From NCBI GenBank assembly GCA_015501585.1, contig JADNRY010001165.1:1-15986 (forward strand): DNA of 15,986 bases. The letters are read 5' to 3'. Within the stretch, counting starts at the first letter, position 1, and every line of letters starts with the position of its first letter. Positions 8,401-15,986 of the stretch are shown here, piece by piece. The notes below the pieces were generated by a model. The model worked only from the letters and a program-made list of their open reading frames with translations. It was not told the DNA's origin and did not search any database. The position numbers and the translations under genes are program-made. Origin of the DNA: Rhodocollybia butyracea. Its lineage: Eukaryota > Basidiomycota > Agaricomycetes > Agaricales > Omphalotaceae.

Positions 8401-9514
8401 ATGCCTCGGCAACGCCAAACAGCTCGTCGTGCGGTACCTAGCGGAGCGGCTGCTCGCACGCATCGCTCACAAGGCAGATCGAAGCGAAGGAAAGTCAATG
8501 AAGAAGCACTCGAAGAAGAGGAGGGGCAGATAGCACAAGATACAGCCGTTCTCGGAAACTCATACGCGTCATATACTCCTCCGTATACCGGTCCGCGTCC
8601 ACGTCCTCAAAATCAGAGTTCCTTCCTGTCGAAACTTGCTGCGGAGCTGGTGGATAAAATCGTACATACATATCCTATGTTCCATCCGCTCCAATGTTAA
8701 CGTTCCGACATTAGCTCGGAGATGGAGTTCTCAACGAGCGTGATCATCTTGCGCTGTCTGGAGTGTGCACTGCGATGAGGCTAGGATATACTGAGGAGTT
8801 TTGGAATGTAAGTTACACGCTTGCTTCATAATTCTCGCGCCTTAAACTTGATGTTCACTATATAGGCAACGCTGAAAGTCCACACTCCCTTCTCGCACAA
8901 CCAGTTTACTTACCGCCTACTTCACGATCCATGCAACACCCGAGAAGGTTGCCATATACATGAGGAGAAGACATGCCTTTCCGGTGCCGTCAACACCACC
9001 GTCCACGCCGCTGGCAGTAGTAACACTCAAGGCACCGTTCCTGCTGCAGCTCACATATGGACTCGCGCCATTACGCGCATCAACGACAAATCCATGAATC
9101 CAGGGATAGATTTCGACGGGCCATGCTACAAGGCGAGGCATAAGCGATGCAAGTGCATGCGATTCATGGGTCAAGGACATGCAAAAGTGATCAGCAATGT
9201 GAATATAAAGAAAACCTCGTGGGGTCATATCTTTTACCATTATCAGGCGAGTTTCGTGTCCATTGAATTCTGTTCAATCACCAAGTTGCTGACTGCTACG
9301 TTATTATTAGGGCCTATCTGAATACGTATCTCACACTGACTTTGATTCCGAGTCAAAAGTAAATACAAAGGGAGAGCGAACAGAAATGTACTGCCTTGCC
9401 CAGGTTGATGCTGCGATTTTGAACGAAGTAGGGGGAGTATGGGCTGCTGGCCGGGTTCGCAAGTCAGAGGAAGGGAAGAAGAGGAAAAGGCCACCGAAAG
9501 ACCGGGATTGGTGA
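8401..9514 (+). CDS. F-box-like domain protein
   Basis: Four exons: 8401-8661, 8715-8807, 8866-9246, 9311-9514 (TGA at 9512-9514), all in phase 0, giving 312 aa. Introns are 53, 58 and 64 bp; the first two are GT-AG. The third appears to be GC-AG (CAG|GCGAGT), with a CTGAC branch-point match before TTATTATTAG. The N-terminus is basic and proline-rich, with an RSKRRK nuclear-signal-like cluster (26-31) and an acidic run (34-41). An F-box-like segment spans about 79-118, with AAELVDKILGDG followed by RDHLALSGVC. F-box proteins link substrates to SCF ubiquitin ligases through Skp1; that role is inferred from this short motif. The C-terminal half has Cys/His-rich stretches and a basic tail (KKRKRPP) and is not recognised. 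Unspliced, the first frame would stop at 8700, cutting the F-box in half. Confidence 0.72.
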
Positions 9515-9888
9515 ACATAATGCTTATGCATGATGCCCTGGTTGCTATACAAGTTTGCAAGTCGAGAAGAAGTCTGAAGAACAATAATTGAAGTCGATTA
9601 CTGCGCTGTAGTTCGCGTGTACACATGTATTTTACTGCCCATTTCGTGTTTTTGAGCGTATGATTCGTTATAAATGCTCAATTACTCCTGTCTTCGTGAA
9701 CTCGAATGCGGCCGTATGCTGCTGGTAAATCGCGAAGATCTAGCGCCTGCACGTGTCGATATTGATATCGACACGTCATCCACGGGAGCATTTGCACCTC
9801 TTCCTTGTTCACTCCAGCTCAGGCATCCAGTAGACGACGTTCGGCGAAAAAGTCACTCAGATAGAGTATCCCTTTCCTTTTCTTCCAA
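9515..9888. other. intergenic region before the Derlin gene
   Basis: Separates two plus-strand genes. An ORF from 9674 overlaps the Derlin start in another frame and shows no family signal. The notable content is the palindrome at 9751-9776. Confidence 0.5.
9751..9776. promoter_or_regulatory. 26-bp near-perfect palindrome upstream of the Derlin gene
   Basis: ACGTGTCGATAT, two central bases TG, then ATATCGACACGT: 12-bp arms centred about 125 bp before the ATG at 9889. The left edge contains the E-box CACGTG (9750-9755). Read on the minus strand, the right edge gives TGACGTGT, close to the TGACGTG core of metazoan XBP1/ATF6-type unfolded-protein-response sites. Since Derlin genes are commonly UPR targets, a bZIP site is plausible. 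The link in this fungus is inference. Confidence 0.45.
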
Positions 9889-10834
9889 ATGGACTTTCTC
9901 GCTCCTCTGGCCGCAGAAATCCGAAAAATTCCTCCGGTTACTCGATTTCTATGTATTTCTCTTGTTTTGGTCACAATAGTGACCTTGATGAACTTGATTT
10001 CTATGCGCTATGCTTTCTACCACTGGACACTAGTATTTGGTGGCCTTCTTGGTGTAGAGGATGGAAAAATTCAGGTGAATACTAATTAAAATTGACCACT
10101 GTGAACTTAGCCTAAGCAAGTCGTAAACTGACAACTCGTATAGATCTGGCGTTTATGGTCAAGTTTCTTCCTGGGAAGCAGAGGTTTACCTTTTATCTTC
10201 GAAATCATCATGCTCTAGTGCGTCAACTCGCATCTGCATCTTTCATTACGCTCAATTGTTTCCTCTTAGCCGAACAGGCCATGAACTTGAATCAGGGCCC
10301 TACCTGCGAGCCTCCTCCGACTTGACATGGCAATTATTTATTGCCTGCGGCGCAATCATCATCACCTCCATTCCCGTCAATTCATTCAAGTTCTTTCATC
10401 CTCTCCTGCTCTGTCTGGTCTACCTATCTTCCCGGCTCGCTCCGCCTGGCGCTCAAGTATCTCTCTACGGCCTCATCACTATCCCAATCATATATTTCCC
10501 GTATGCTTTGCTCGGTATGGACTTACTCAACGGCGGACCAAAAGTAGCGGCTCAAAGTCTTCCTGGTGCTCTTATCGGTCATTTGTGGTGGTGGGCTATC
10601 TGGTCGAACGATGCCTCAATGGGTGGTCGGGGCGGTCCGTATGTGGAATACGGTCGAGCACCTGCGTTGGTGGCAAATTGGTTCGGCGAACGGCGGGATG
10701 GGGGTACAAATGCTCCTGGCGCAGGACGAGGAGCAAATTCGGGGAGTGGAGTACAGGTTGTACCTCCGAGGAGAAGAGCGGAAGAGGGTGCGCCAGAAAC
10801 ACATGGCCACCGCTGGGGGGCGGACAGAGGCTAG
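9889..10834 (+). CDS. Derlin (Der1-like ER-associated degradation protein)
   Basis: Three exons: 9889-10074, 10144-10217, 10270-10834 (TAG), giving 274 aa; introns are 69 and 52 bp, GT-AG. Derlins are rhomboid-related pseudoproteases of the ER membrane that help move misfolded proteins to the cytosol for Cdc48/p97 and the proteasome. Family marks seen are the Trp-Arg pair after the first membrane segment (W64-R65), several hydrophobic segments (about 18-38, 106-123, 128-143, 150-169, 185-198), and a GxxxG in the last of them (G186-G190) followed by HLWWW. The cytosolic tail is Gly/Arg-rich. The tail ends HRWGADRG in this frame. Immediately after a run of six G (10815-10820) the +1 frame reads GGGQRLGT and stops at 10842, which would complete an SHP-type box, the Cdc48-binding motif expected at a Derlin C-terminus. 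A lost G is therefore likely, and the true end may be 10842. Confidence 0.9.
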
Positions 10835-10842
10835 GGACCTGA

Positions 10843-12105
10843 GTACAGTTGATATCATGTTCTTTCGACGCATTCTTGTGAATATATTACAGTGTTGTAC
10901 TGTATTACTTGGTCAAAGATGATATGCAAGCGCTAATTTACGGTACTTTGTGCCAAGCAAACGTGGCGACTGGTTTTATTTTGAATAATAGTCAGCTGTT
11001 TCTTGAGGTCAACAGTGACACTTTCGTGTTTGTGTGTCTTTCTCAGGATCTAGGACATGATTCGAGAGCTGACTTGGAGTTTACCGTCTACGTGTCTACA
11101 CGAATACTGTACATACATGGTATGGGCTGAAAATTGTTATGGCGGTCACAGTCGACTAGGAGAGTATAGTATTATCAATGATGTAGTATAGTTGTTACAC
11201 ACATTCTATCTCCTATCTTTATGTACTAGTTTGTCATGTGCGAAGCGACTCTTTGATATATGTAGTCCGAATTCTACTTCTGGCTTCATTGCTGTTTAGG
11301 AGTCGTCAGTGACTGTTGGATATGACTTCGTCGCTAGATTTCAGGGAGGACACCGACGTGAATGGTGGTACTGAGTAGAACGAAGTTCTTCAAGATAAGT
11401 AATACTTAACCGTCCTTGCTCTTTCTAAGATCTTCTCCCCAAAAAAAAAACTGAAAAACACATTCAAACTATCCGATCATATTCACCCCATTCACCCAAG
11501 TGCACACTGCAGACCCATGACTACGACCAAATACGAAACCAGGTATGCGGTTCTCATTCATTCGTTCCTCAAAATTATTCCAGATTAGGTCCAGGCCTCC
11601 TGACGATTCAATCACTTTCTCGAAACTATGATCTGTGTACCCCTAGAGTCATTTTTATTTGAATATGAGTTCAGATTCTCAGTATGACAATCCGCCTACA
11701 GGTTACAGGCTACAGCATTTCAGCCACTATCCCTCACAGAGACCAAGGATACTAAAAGGTGCACTCTCAAGTAAATAGCCCAGGCTGAGAGGGGAACACT
11801 TGGTGAGAGCCGGAAACTTTGGGACAGATAGATCATAGTTGTCACAACCTTGGAAGCCACTTGAAAGGAATGTTCACAACTTTTGTGGCGCCCTACTACA
11901 TCATATGTAGATAGAAGGTTCATAAAATATGTGGTACCTGTGTTATTGAATCCACTGACTTCTGTATCAGCCAAGCTGTGGCCAAGATCAGACACTTCGT
12001 GAGTGGTTCTTCAAAAGTCTATTACTTACTACAAGTTCCGATCTTGCAAAGTAATAATATAAGTAAAGCATTCGAACCATATACTTCCTTTCGAAACCCC
12101 CTCCT
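10843..12105. other. 1.27-kb region without a supported gene
   Basis: The first part is presumably the Derlin 3' region. Short ORFs on both strands (for example 10909-11130 plus and 11720-11995 minus) lack recognisable features. A pyrimidine-rich tract followed by a run of ten A lies at about 11412-11451, upstream of the small spliced candidate at 11517. No tRNA, repeat or element terminus was found. Confidence 0.4.
11517..11662 (+). other. possible very small spliced ORF
   Basis: ATG at 11517, GT-AG intron 11543-11583 (41 bp), second exon to TGA at 11660-11662. Joined, this would encode 34 aa beginning MTTTKYETRLGPG. The intron is shorter than most in the window, and nothing is conserved to support it. 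It could be the first exons of a longer transcript or an upstream non-coding RNA. Confidence 0.15.
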
Positions 12106-14013
12106 ATGGCTGAAGTCCTAGGCATCGTCACCTCCATCTCTAGCCTCCTCGAACTCACCTGCGAGTCTATCCGGTATATCAAGGCCTTCAGAAATGCACC
12201 CAGAGAAGCGGACGATATTGCTAGAGAGCTCCAGGCGATGGAGCTCTATCTGAAGGACCTGGCGCGGTTCATGAACTCCGTGGCTGCTCACGAACACAGC
12301 TCGTGGGCACAGTCGCTCGCTCGGCTGGGCACCCCCGAAGGGCCGATAAGTCGGCTCATTGTTCTGCTCACAAATCTTTCCCGGAAGGTTTGCCCACCTA
12401 AATCCAAATGGCATAGATTCAAACGCCGGGCGATGTGGCCTATTATTGGGAAGGAGGAAGTGGAGGAGCTGTTGGTGTGCATCGGCGGACTATCGCCCTG
12501 TTGAGGGCTGCGCTTCAATTAGACCATATGTAAGTCTATTATCTTTCTCAATAGGAGTTTGTATTGTTTGGTGACGTTGGATAAGGCGGCTCGACGTTGC
12601 GATAAAACGGGATTTGGAGACTGTCGGCGCTGATGTTACACTTATTCGAGAGCATACAGGTTCGTCTACTTTGAACCCTATAAAGATTCTTTCTGAACTC
12701 TGTGATATAGAATTTCAGACTGCCATGATGGTTCGAGCAGTTGACCCCGGTGGAATGTTTGACTTGATCCAGAGAGCCCCGCGAGACAAATGTGAATACC
12801 TGTTTGTTATAGAATACTCTCTTCCTATCTTCACTCATGCTTAGGACCGTTGTAGGCCGCGAGGCCGTGAGTAATGTGGGGAGATGGCTACTTCTGGCCC
12901 TAGATCCTGGATCATCGTCGTTTCAACACACACTTTCAAACCTTGTGCTGTCGGATAACCTGCGCGATGAAATATCCCGGATATCCATTTTCCTATTGCC
13001 ACTGAGCCAACCAAGCTATGCTGAACGATTTCCTGAAAATCATGCCAAGTTTCGGTGCATTAAACTTGGCAAAGGTAGGTATTCGTGTTTATCCACCTTT
13101 GCTCTTTCCTTCTAAGTGATTCACTATTAGATACTGGGAATGAGTAAGCCATTGTTAGCATCTTACTAGTATGTCGGGTTGACAATATATACGTTAACTC
13201 AGGTCGTCAATATTGCGCGTACTTCCGGTGATTTGCACGGACACATTTCGTTCAGATGGGATATCAATCGCGTGGCAAGCTCTGCACGACGCTACATCCC
13301 GTCCCGGAAAACAGCTGAACGGCGAGCTCGTCTCGATGCTCTTAACTATGGAAACCATCAAGCTCACATCCTGGGTAAAACCAGTGGATGTAGATTTCCT
13401 CGCCCGTGTAAAAGTGGACTATCGCGCTCCGCCTGGAACATCGTCGCTTGATTTGAGCGCTGGTCAAGTCGTGCATATCATTATGATATATGGAAGAACG
13501 AAGTGGTGGGGGACCGCTGGAGAATCGGAGGGCTGGGTCCGCCCGTCTCTGGTAGAAGTAGTTGATCCATCAAACATCCAAGAGCTGGTAGATTATGATG
13601 ATTCACGAGAAGACTTTTATGTTCGTGAGGGTGTATGCCGATCCTCTGTAGCAGCGGAAGTTCCAGGTGAAAGTTGTCCCGGTGGTTTGGCGCACCTATT
13701 CCATCCATCCCGAATACAAGGCTACTGGTGGGGAGAGCGGAAGGGATGCTGGGAAGCGATAAGTCTCGAGAACCTAGGGAACCGCGTCGATGAGGTTCGT
13801 GTGGTTGACTATGTCGTTTATGCGAATAGCGACTGCACCCCGGAACATGATAATTCTGAGTGCCAATGTTTGACGTATCGCGTAGGTGATCATATTCGGA
13901 TTACGGAGGATTGCAGCGATGGCTGGTGGTGGGGTGAAGTAGATACAAAGTCGGGTTGGGTCGCAGCTAACAACTTGAACTTGACATGCACCACGAAGAG
14001 TAGTGGAGGATGA
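12106..14013 (+). CDS. PigL_N/HeLo-like N-terminus fused to SH3 domains (frameshift in exon 1)
   Basis: Exons: 12106-12529, 12586-12659, 12711-12801, 12845-13074, 13131-13143, 13203-14013. Introns are 56, 51, 43, 56 and 59 bp, all GT-AG. Exons 2-6 are in one frame. The start MAEVLGIVTSISSLLELTC, followed by amphipathic helices, resembles the fungal N-terminal domain of STAND/NLR-type proteins (PigL_N, HeLo-like). Exon 1 changes frame near 12472-12485: frame 0 stops at 12504, while the other frame continues as RRTIALLRAALQLDHM into exon 2, so one base seems missing. With it, the product would be about 547 aa. The C-terminal part has an SH3 domain at about 345-398 (VKVDY, KWWG, GWVRPSLV), a degenerate SH3-like segment at about 407-469 (GYWWGER) and another SH3 at about 476-537 (VVDYVVYA, DGWWWGE, SGWVAANNL). 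SH3 domains bind Pro-rich ligands; a scaffold or signalling role is inferred. Confidence 0.7.
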
Positions 14014-14141
14014 ACATTGCTCTATCGTTCGTCATCTGTAATAGAAGAGCCTAATAGGAGACTGTCAATTCAATATGTCAGAGGCGAACAAGTGTTGGAG
14101 TATTCTGATATCGGAGCCATGTAACGAAATAGATAGAGCAC

Positions 14142-15121
14142 CTAGTCCTTAAGCCCGTACTTCTCCCTATATTCCCGCATTGCCCCAACTTCCGCCGTCC
14201 TGCCTTCTCGTGCTAACCATTCGATCAAATCTCTCATCCTCAGAATCGCCTTGACTCTCCCTCCAATTAACTCTTCCACCTCTTTTGTCGTACTACTAAC
14301 GCCATCCTTCCCAACTTCTTCCCGATCTAAACACTGTACAACACCAACGACTTCTCCGCCTTCCTTCCGGACCAATTCAATGGCCTCCCTCACGGCTGTT
14401 CCTGCAGTCATCACATCGTCTAAAATCACAACTTTCTGGCCATTTAACGGCACTCCGACGATGGACCCTCCTTCTCCGTGATCTTTGGCTTCTTTGCGGT
14501 TGTAGGCGAATCCAACGGAAATTGAATGTGCGGTGTGGAGGGTTAGAGCGGTAGATGCAGCGAAAGGAATGCCTTTGTAGGCGGGCCCAAACAGGACGTC
14601 AAAGGATGGTAATGGTGAGATGTTTGAATCAGATGGCTGTTGGGCGGCGACGATGGTCCCTGCATAGGCCTCTGAGAGAACAGCGAGAATTGGGCCAGAT
14701 GAGAGGAGGCCTGCGTTGAAGAAGTATGGAGAGACTCTGTACATTTTGGAATGGAATTCCGGGTTGAGGCGTCGCATAGAAGCGCGGAGAAAGATAGTTA
14801 TTCGACGTTGAAGAAAACAATTTTTGCGGATAAGGAGTAGTTAAGTCAGTAAAACCATAAAAAACGGGAGATGGGAACACAGGATAATGCTGAGAGCTAG
14901 AAGTTGGAAGGACAAGGATTTCAGTCGGAATTTACTACGGAGAATAGTGCCAGTGCAATATAACTAACATTCGTTCGAATCGTTCCTTCCCCCAAAGTAA
15001 AAAGAACCATAAAAGCGAGGACTCACCGTCCTGATTTGAGTGTAAAACTTCCAAACTTCAGTGCCCCACACCCCATAGCATTGTTGATTAGCTCTATTTG
15101 GTACGATTTGAGAGTAGCCAT
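14142..15121 (-). CDS. URA5: orotate phosphoribosyltransferase
   Basis: Two exons on the minus strand: 15121-15027 and 14736-14142 (TAG), giving 229 aa, the usual length for the monofunctional fungal enzyme. It transfers phosphoribose from PRPP to orotate to make OMP, the fifth step of pyrimidine synthesis, in the cytosol. Exon 1 ends with LKFGSFTLKSGR and exon 2 resumes VSPYFFNAGLL, the conserved N-terminal block. Other signatures are FGPAYKGIP (81-89), the mobile catalytic loop YNRKEAKDHGEGG (110-122) and the PRPP-binding motif VVILDDVMTAGTA (134-146). The start is fixed by the match of the first residues (MATLKSYQIELINNA) to the family. The 290-bp intron is much longer than others here. 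It contains an in-frame ATG (14777) that would give a 211-aa form lacking the normal N-terminus. The gene is convergent with the SH3 gene, 128 bp between stops. Confidence 0.96.
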
Positions 15122-15174
15122 GATGGACGAGTGCAAGATGGGTGTTATTCGCAAGGTGAATCGTGATAGACGCG

Positions 15175-15180
15175 CACGTG
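15175..15180. promoter_or_regulatory. E-box CACGTG upstream of URA5
   Basis: A CACGTG palindrome, part of GCGCACGTGACTGG, lies about 55 bp upstream of the URA5 start codon. It is a standard binding core for fungal bHLH factors (Pho4/Cbf1 class). Whether it is used here is unknown, and the next plus-strand candidate starts on the other side. Confidence 0.3.
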
Positions 15181-15360
15181 ACTGGCACATGCTCTTTCAC
15201 TCTCAGACTCCAACTTCTAACTTAAACGAGAACAGAGTTTCAAAGCAAACAGGCAAACCCTAGGCCCGTATTGCGTATTGCGATCACCTAAAACAATCCC
15301 CCAGATTCTCAGCTTCAACGGATGACGCTTTCGGAGCTTGTTGGCTCGTCTTGACCTGGG

Positions 15361-15769
15361 TACAGCACTGCATGTGTTTCAACTTTCTTCGCAAAGCAAT
15401 TCCGGCTTCAGGGTGAGTATTGAATTTACGTTTCGATAAAATTCACTAAGCATAAAACGTTTTTGAGCAGTGCAACAGGCTACAACAGGTCGCTCATTGG
15501 CACCGAACATCGGATTACAAAATGCTTTACTTGGGGGTGAAGATAAGGCAATACTCTGGAGGGAACTCGTCAGGGAGCTGGCAAAGGAGGTTCGAACTTC
15601 GCGCTCGGAGTCGTTGGTAAGTAGGTCGTGCAGCGAATGGTCAGGCGGAGAACATCGCGTTTCAAATATGGATTGCGCTGCTACCATCACGAAAAGACAG
15701 CCATTACAGATTGGGATAGATCGGGATCCGCTTTCGGATCACCGTCTAGCGAGCCGCATAATCATATAA
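15361..15769 (+). other. weak spliced gene candidate
   Basis: A good donor (AGG|GTGAGT at 15413) and acceptor (GAGCAG at 15470) bound a 58-bp intron. The exon from 15471 is open and reads an amphipathic helix-like stretch (EDKAILWRELVRELAKEV) up to a second donor, GTAAGT, at 15617. A possible acceptor at about 15701 would keep the same frame to the TAA at 15767-15769; reading through also stays open. I could not find a convincing start codon in frame, because the exon before 15413 has no ATG in the right phase. The family is not recognised. An ORF on the opposite strand (15379-15690) is probably its shadow. Confidence 0.25.
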
Positions 15770-15884
15770 TGGAAGAAAATAAGCAAACAAATCCCTTGGC
15801 TGCTGGTTCAGTTCCATATTCGACGTTCGCGCTTTCCGCGACGCTCACCTCACGTTCTTTCATCAAATCGAAAACCTCATCATC

Positions 15885-15986
15885 ATGCAACCTAAAGCTG
15901 CTTGTCTATATCTCCTTGCGATACTCATGTTCACCAGTACTGGGTGTGCGCTACCTTATGACCTTCCTCATCCGCTCCTGCTCCTG
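15885..15986 (+). CDS. start of a secreted protein, cut by the window end
   Basis: ATG at 15885 followed by 34 codons open to the last base. The N-terminus reads MQPKAACLYLLAILMFTSTG, then CALPYDLPHP: a basic start, a hydrophobic core and a likely cleavage site near the CA-LP junction, i.e. a classical signal peptide. About 100 bp of C/T-rich sequence precedes the start. Too little is present to name a family. Confidence 0.5.
   Translation, partial: MQPKAACLYLLAILMFTSTGCALPYDLPHPLLLL

Noticed and set aside
9243..9626. 127-codon minus-strand ORF
   Set aside because: It lies antisense to exon 4 of the F-box-like gene and the following intergenic region, with no family features.
10327..10842. 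171-codon ORF overlapping the Derlin in the +1 frame
   Set aside because: It is a shadow of the Derlin coding exon. Only its last few codons are meaningful, as the displaced C-terminal box.
12040..12090. tRNA T-loop-like GGTTCGAATGC on the minus strand
   Set aside because: The flanking bases do not form the T stem, and no D arm or acceptor stem could be found upstream.
1..15986. CRISPR array, rRNA genes or an LTR retrotransposon
   Set aside because: No regularly spaced repeats, rRNA-like conserved blocks, paired direct LTRs or reverse-transcriptase motifs were seen on either strand.

Overview
The window looks like nuclear DNA of a filamentous basidiomycete, most likely an Agaricomycete. The evidence is intron-dense genes with short introns (mostly 43-94 bp, GT-AG with one GC-AG candidate), a URA5-type orotate phosphoribosyltransferase, a Derlin, a fungal F-box-like protein and a HeLo/PigL_N-like N-terminus joined to SH3 domains. 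A Rhizoctonia/Ceratobasidium-like host is a guess. All gene models were built by eye from splice signals and frame; none is confirmed by transcripts.

Left half (about 755-8215): a diverged tandem duplication of a unit of about 2.9 kb. Each unit carries, on the minus strand, a gene for an unrecognised secreted protein with five exons and two related domains (intact copy 1076-2429; copy at 3950-5231 with a one-base deletion in its signal-peptide exon). Each also has a long flank with faint, decayed coding traces. The second unit is split by a 1,746-bp foldback element (5522-7267). It has two 786-bp inverted arms that were identical wherever compared, a 174-bp unique centre, no visible transposase and a TA target duplication. 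The unoccupied version of the same site is preserved in the first unit at 2804-2805, so the insertion can be dated relative to the duplication within this window.

Right half (8400-15986): mostly single-copy genes. In order: an F-box-like protein (+, 8401-9514), a Derlin of ER-associated degradation (+, 9889-10834) with a near-perfect palindrome upstream, a 1.27-kb region with no supported gene, a PigL_N/HeLo-like plus SH3 protein (+, 12106-14013, with a 13-nt microexon and a probable frameshift), orotate phosphoribosyltransferase (-, 14142-15121, convergent with the SH3 gene), a weak spliced candidate (+, about 15361-15769), and the first 34 codons of a secreted protein running off the end (15885 onward).

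Three genes carry an apparent single-base frameshift: the second secreted-protein copy, the Derlin C-terminus at a G6 run, and the SH3 protein. Either this locus is decaying in places or the assembly has residual indel errors; raw reads would separate the two. The right-half genes show no sign of forming a pathway. The left half is an accessory, fast-evolving region.
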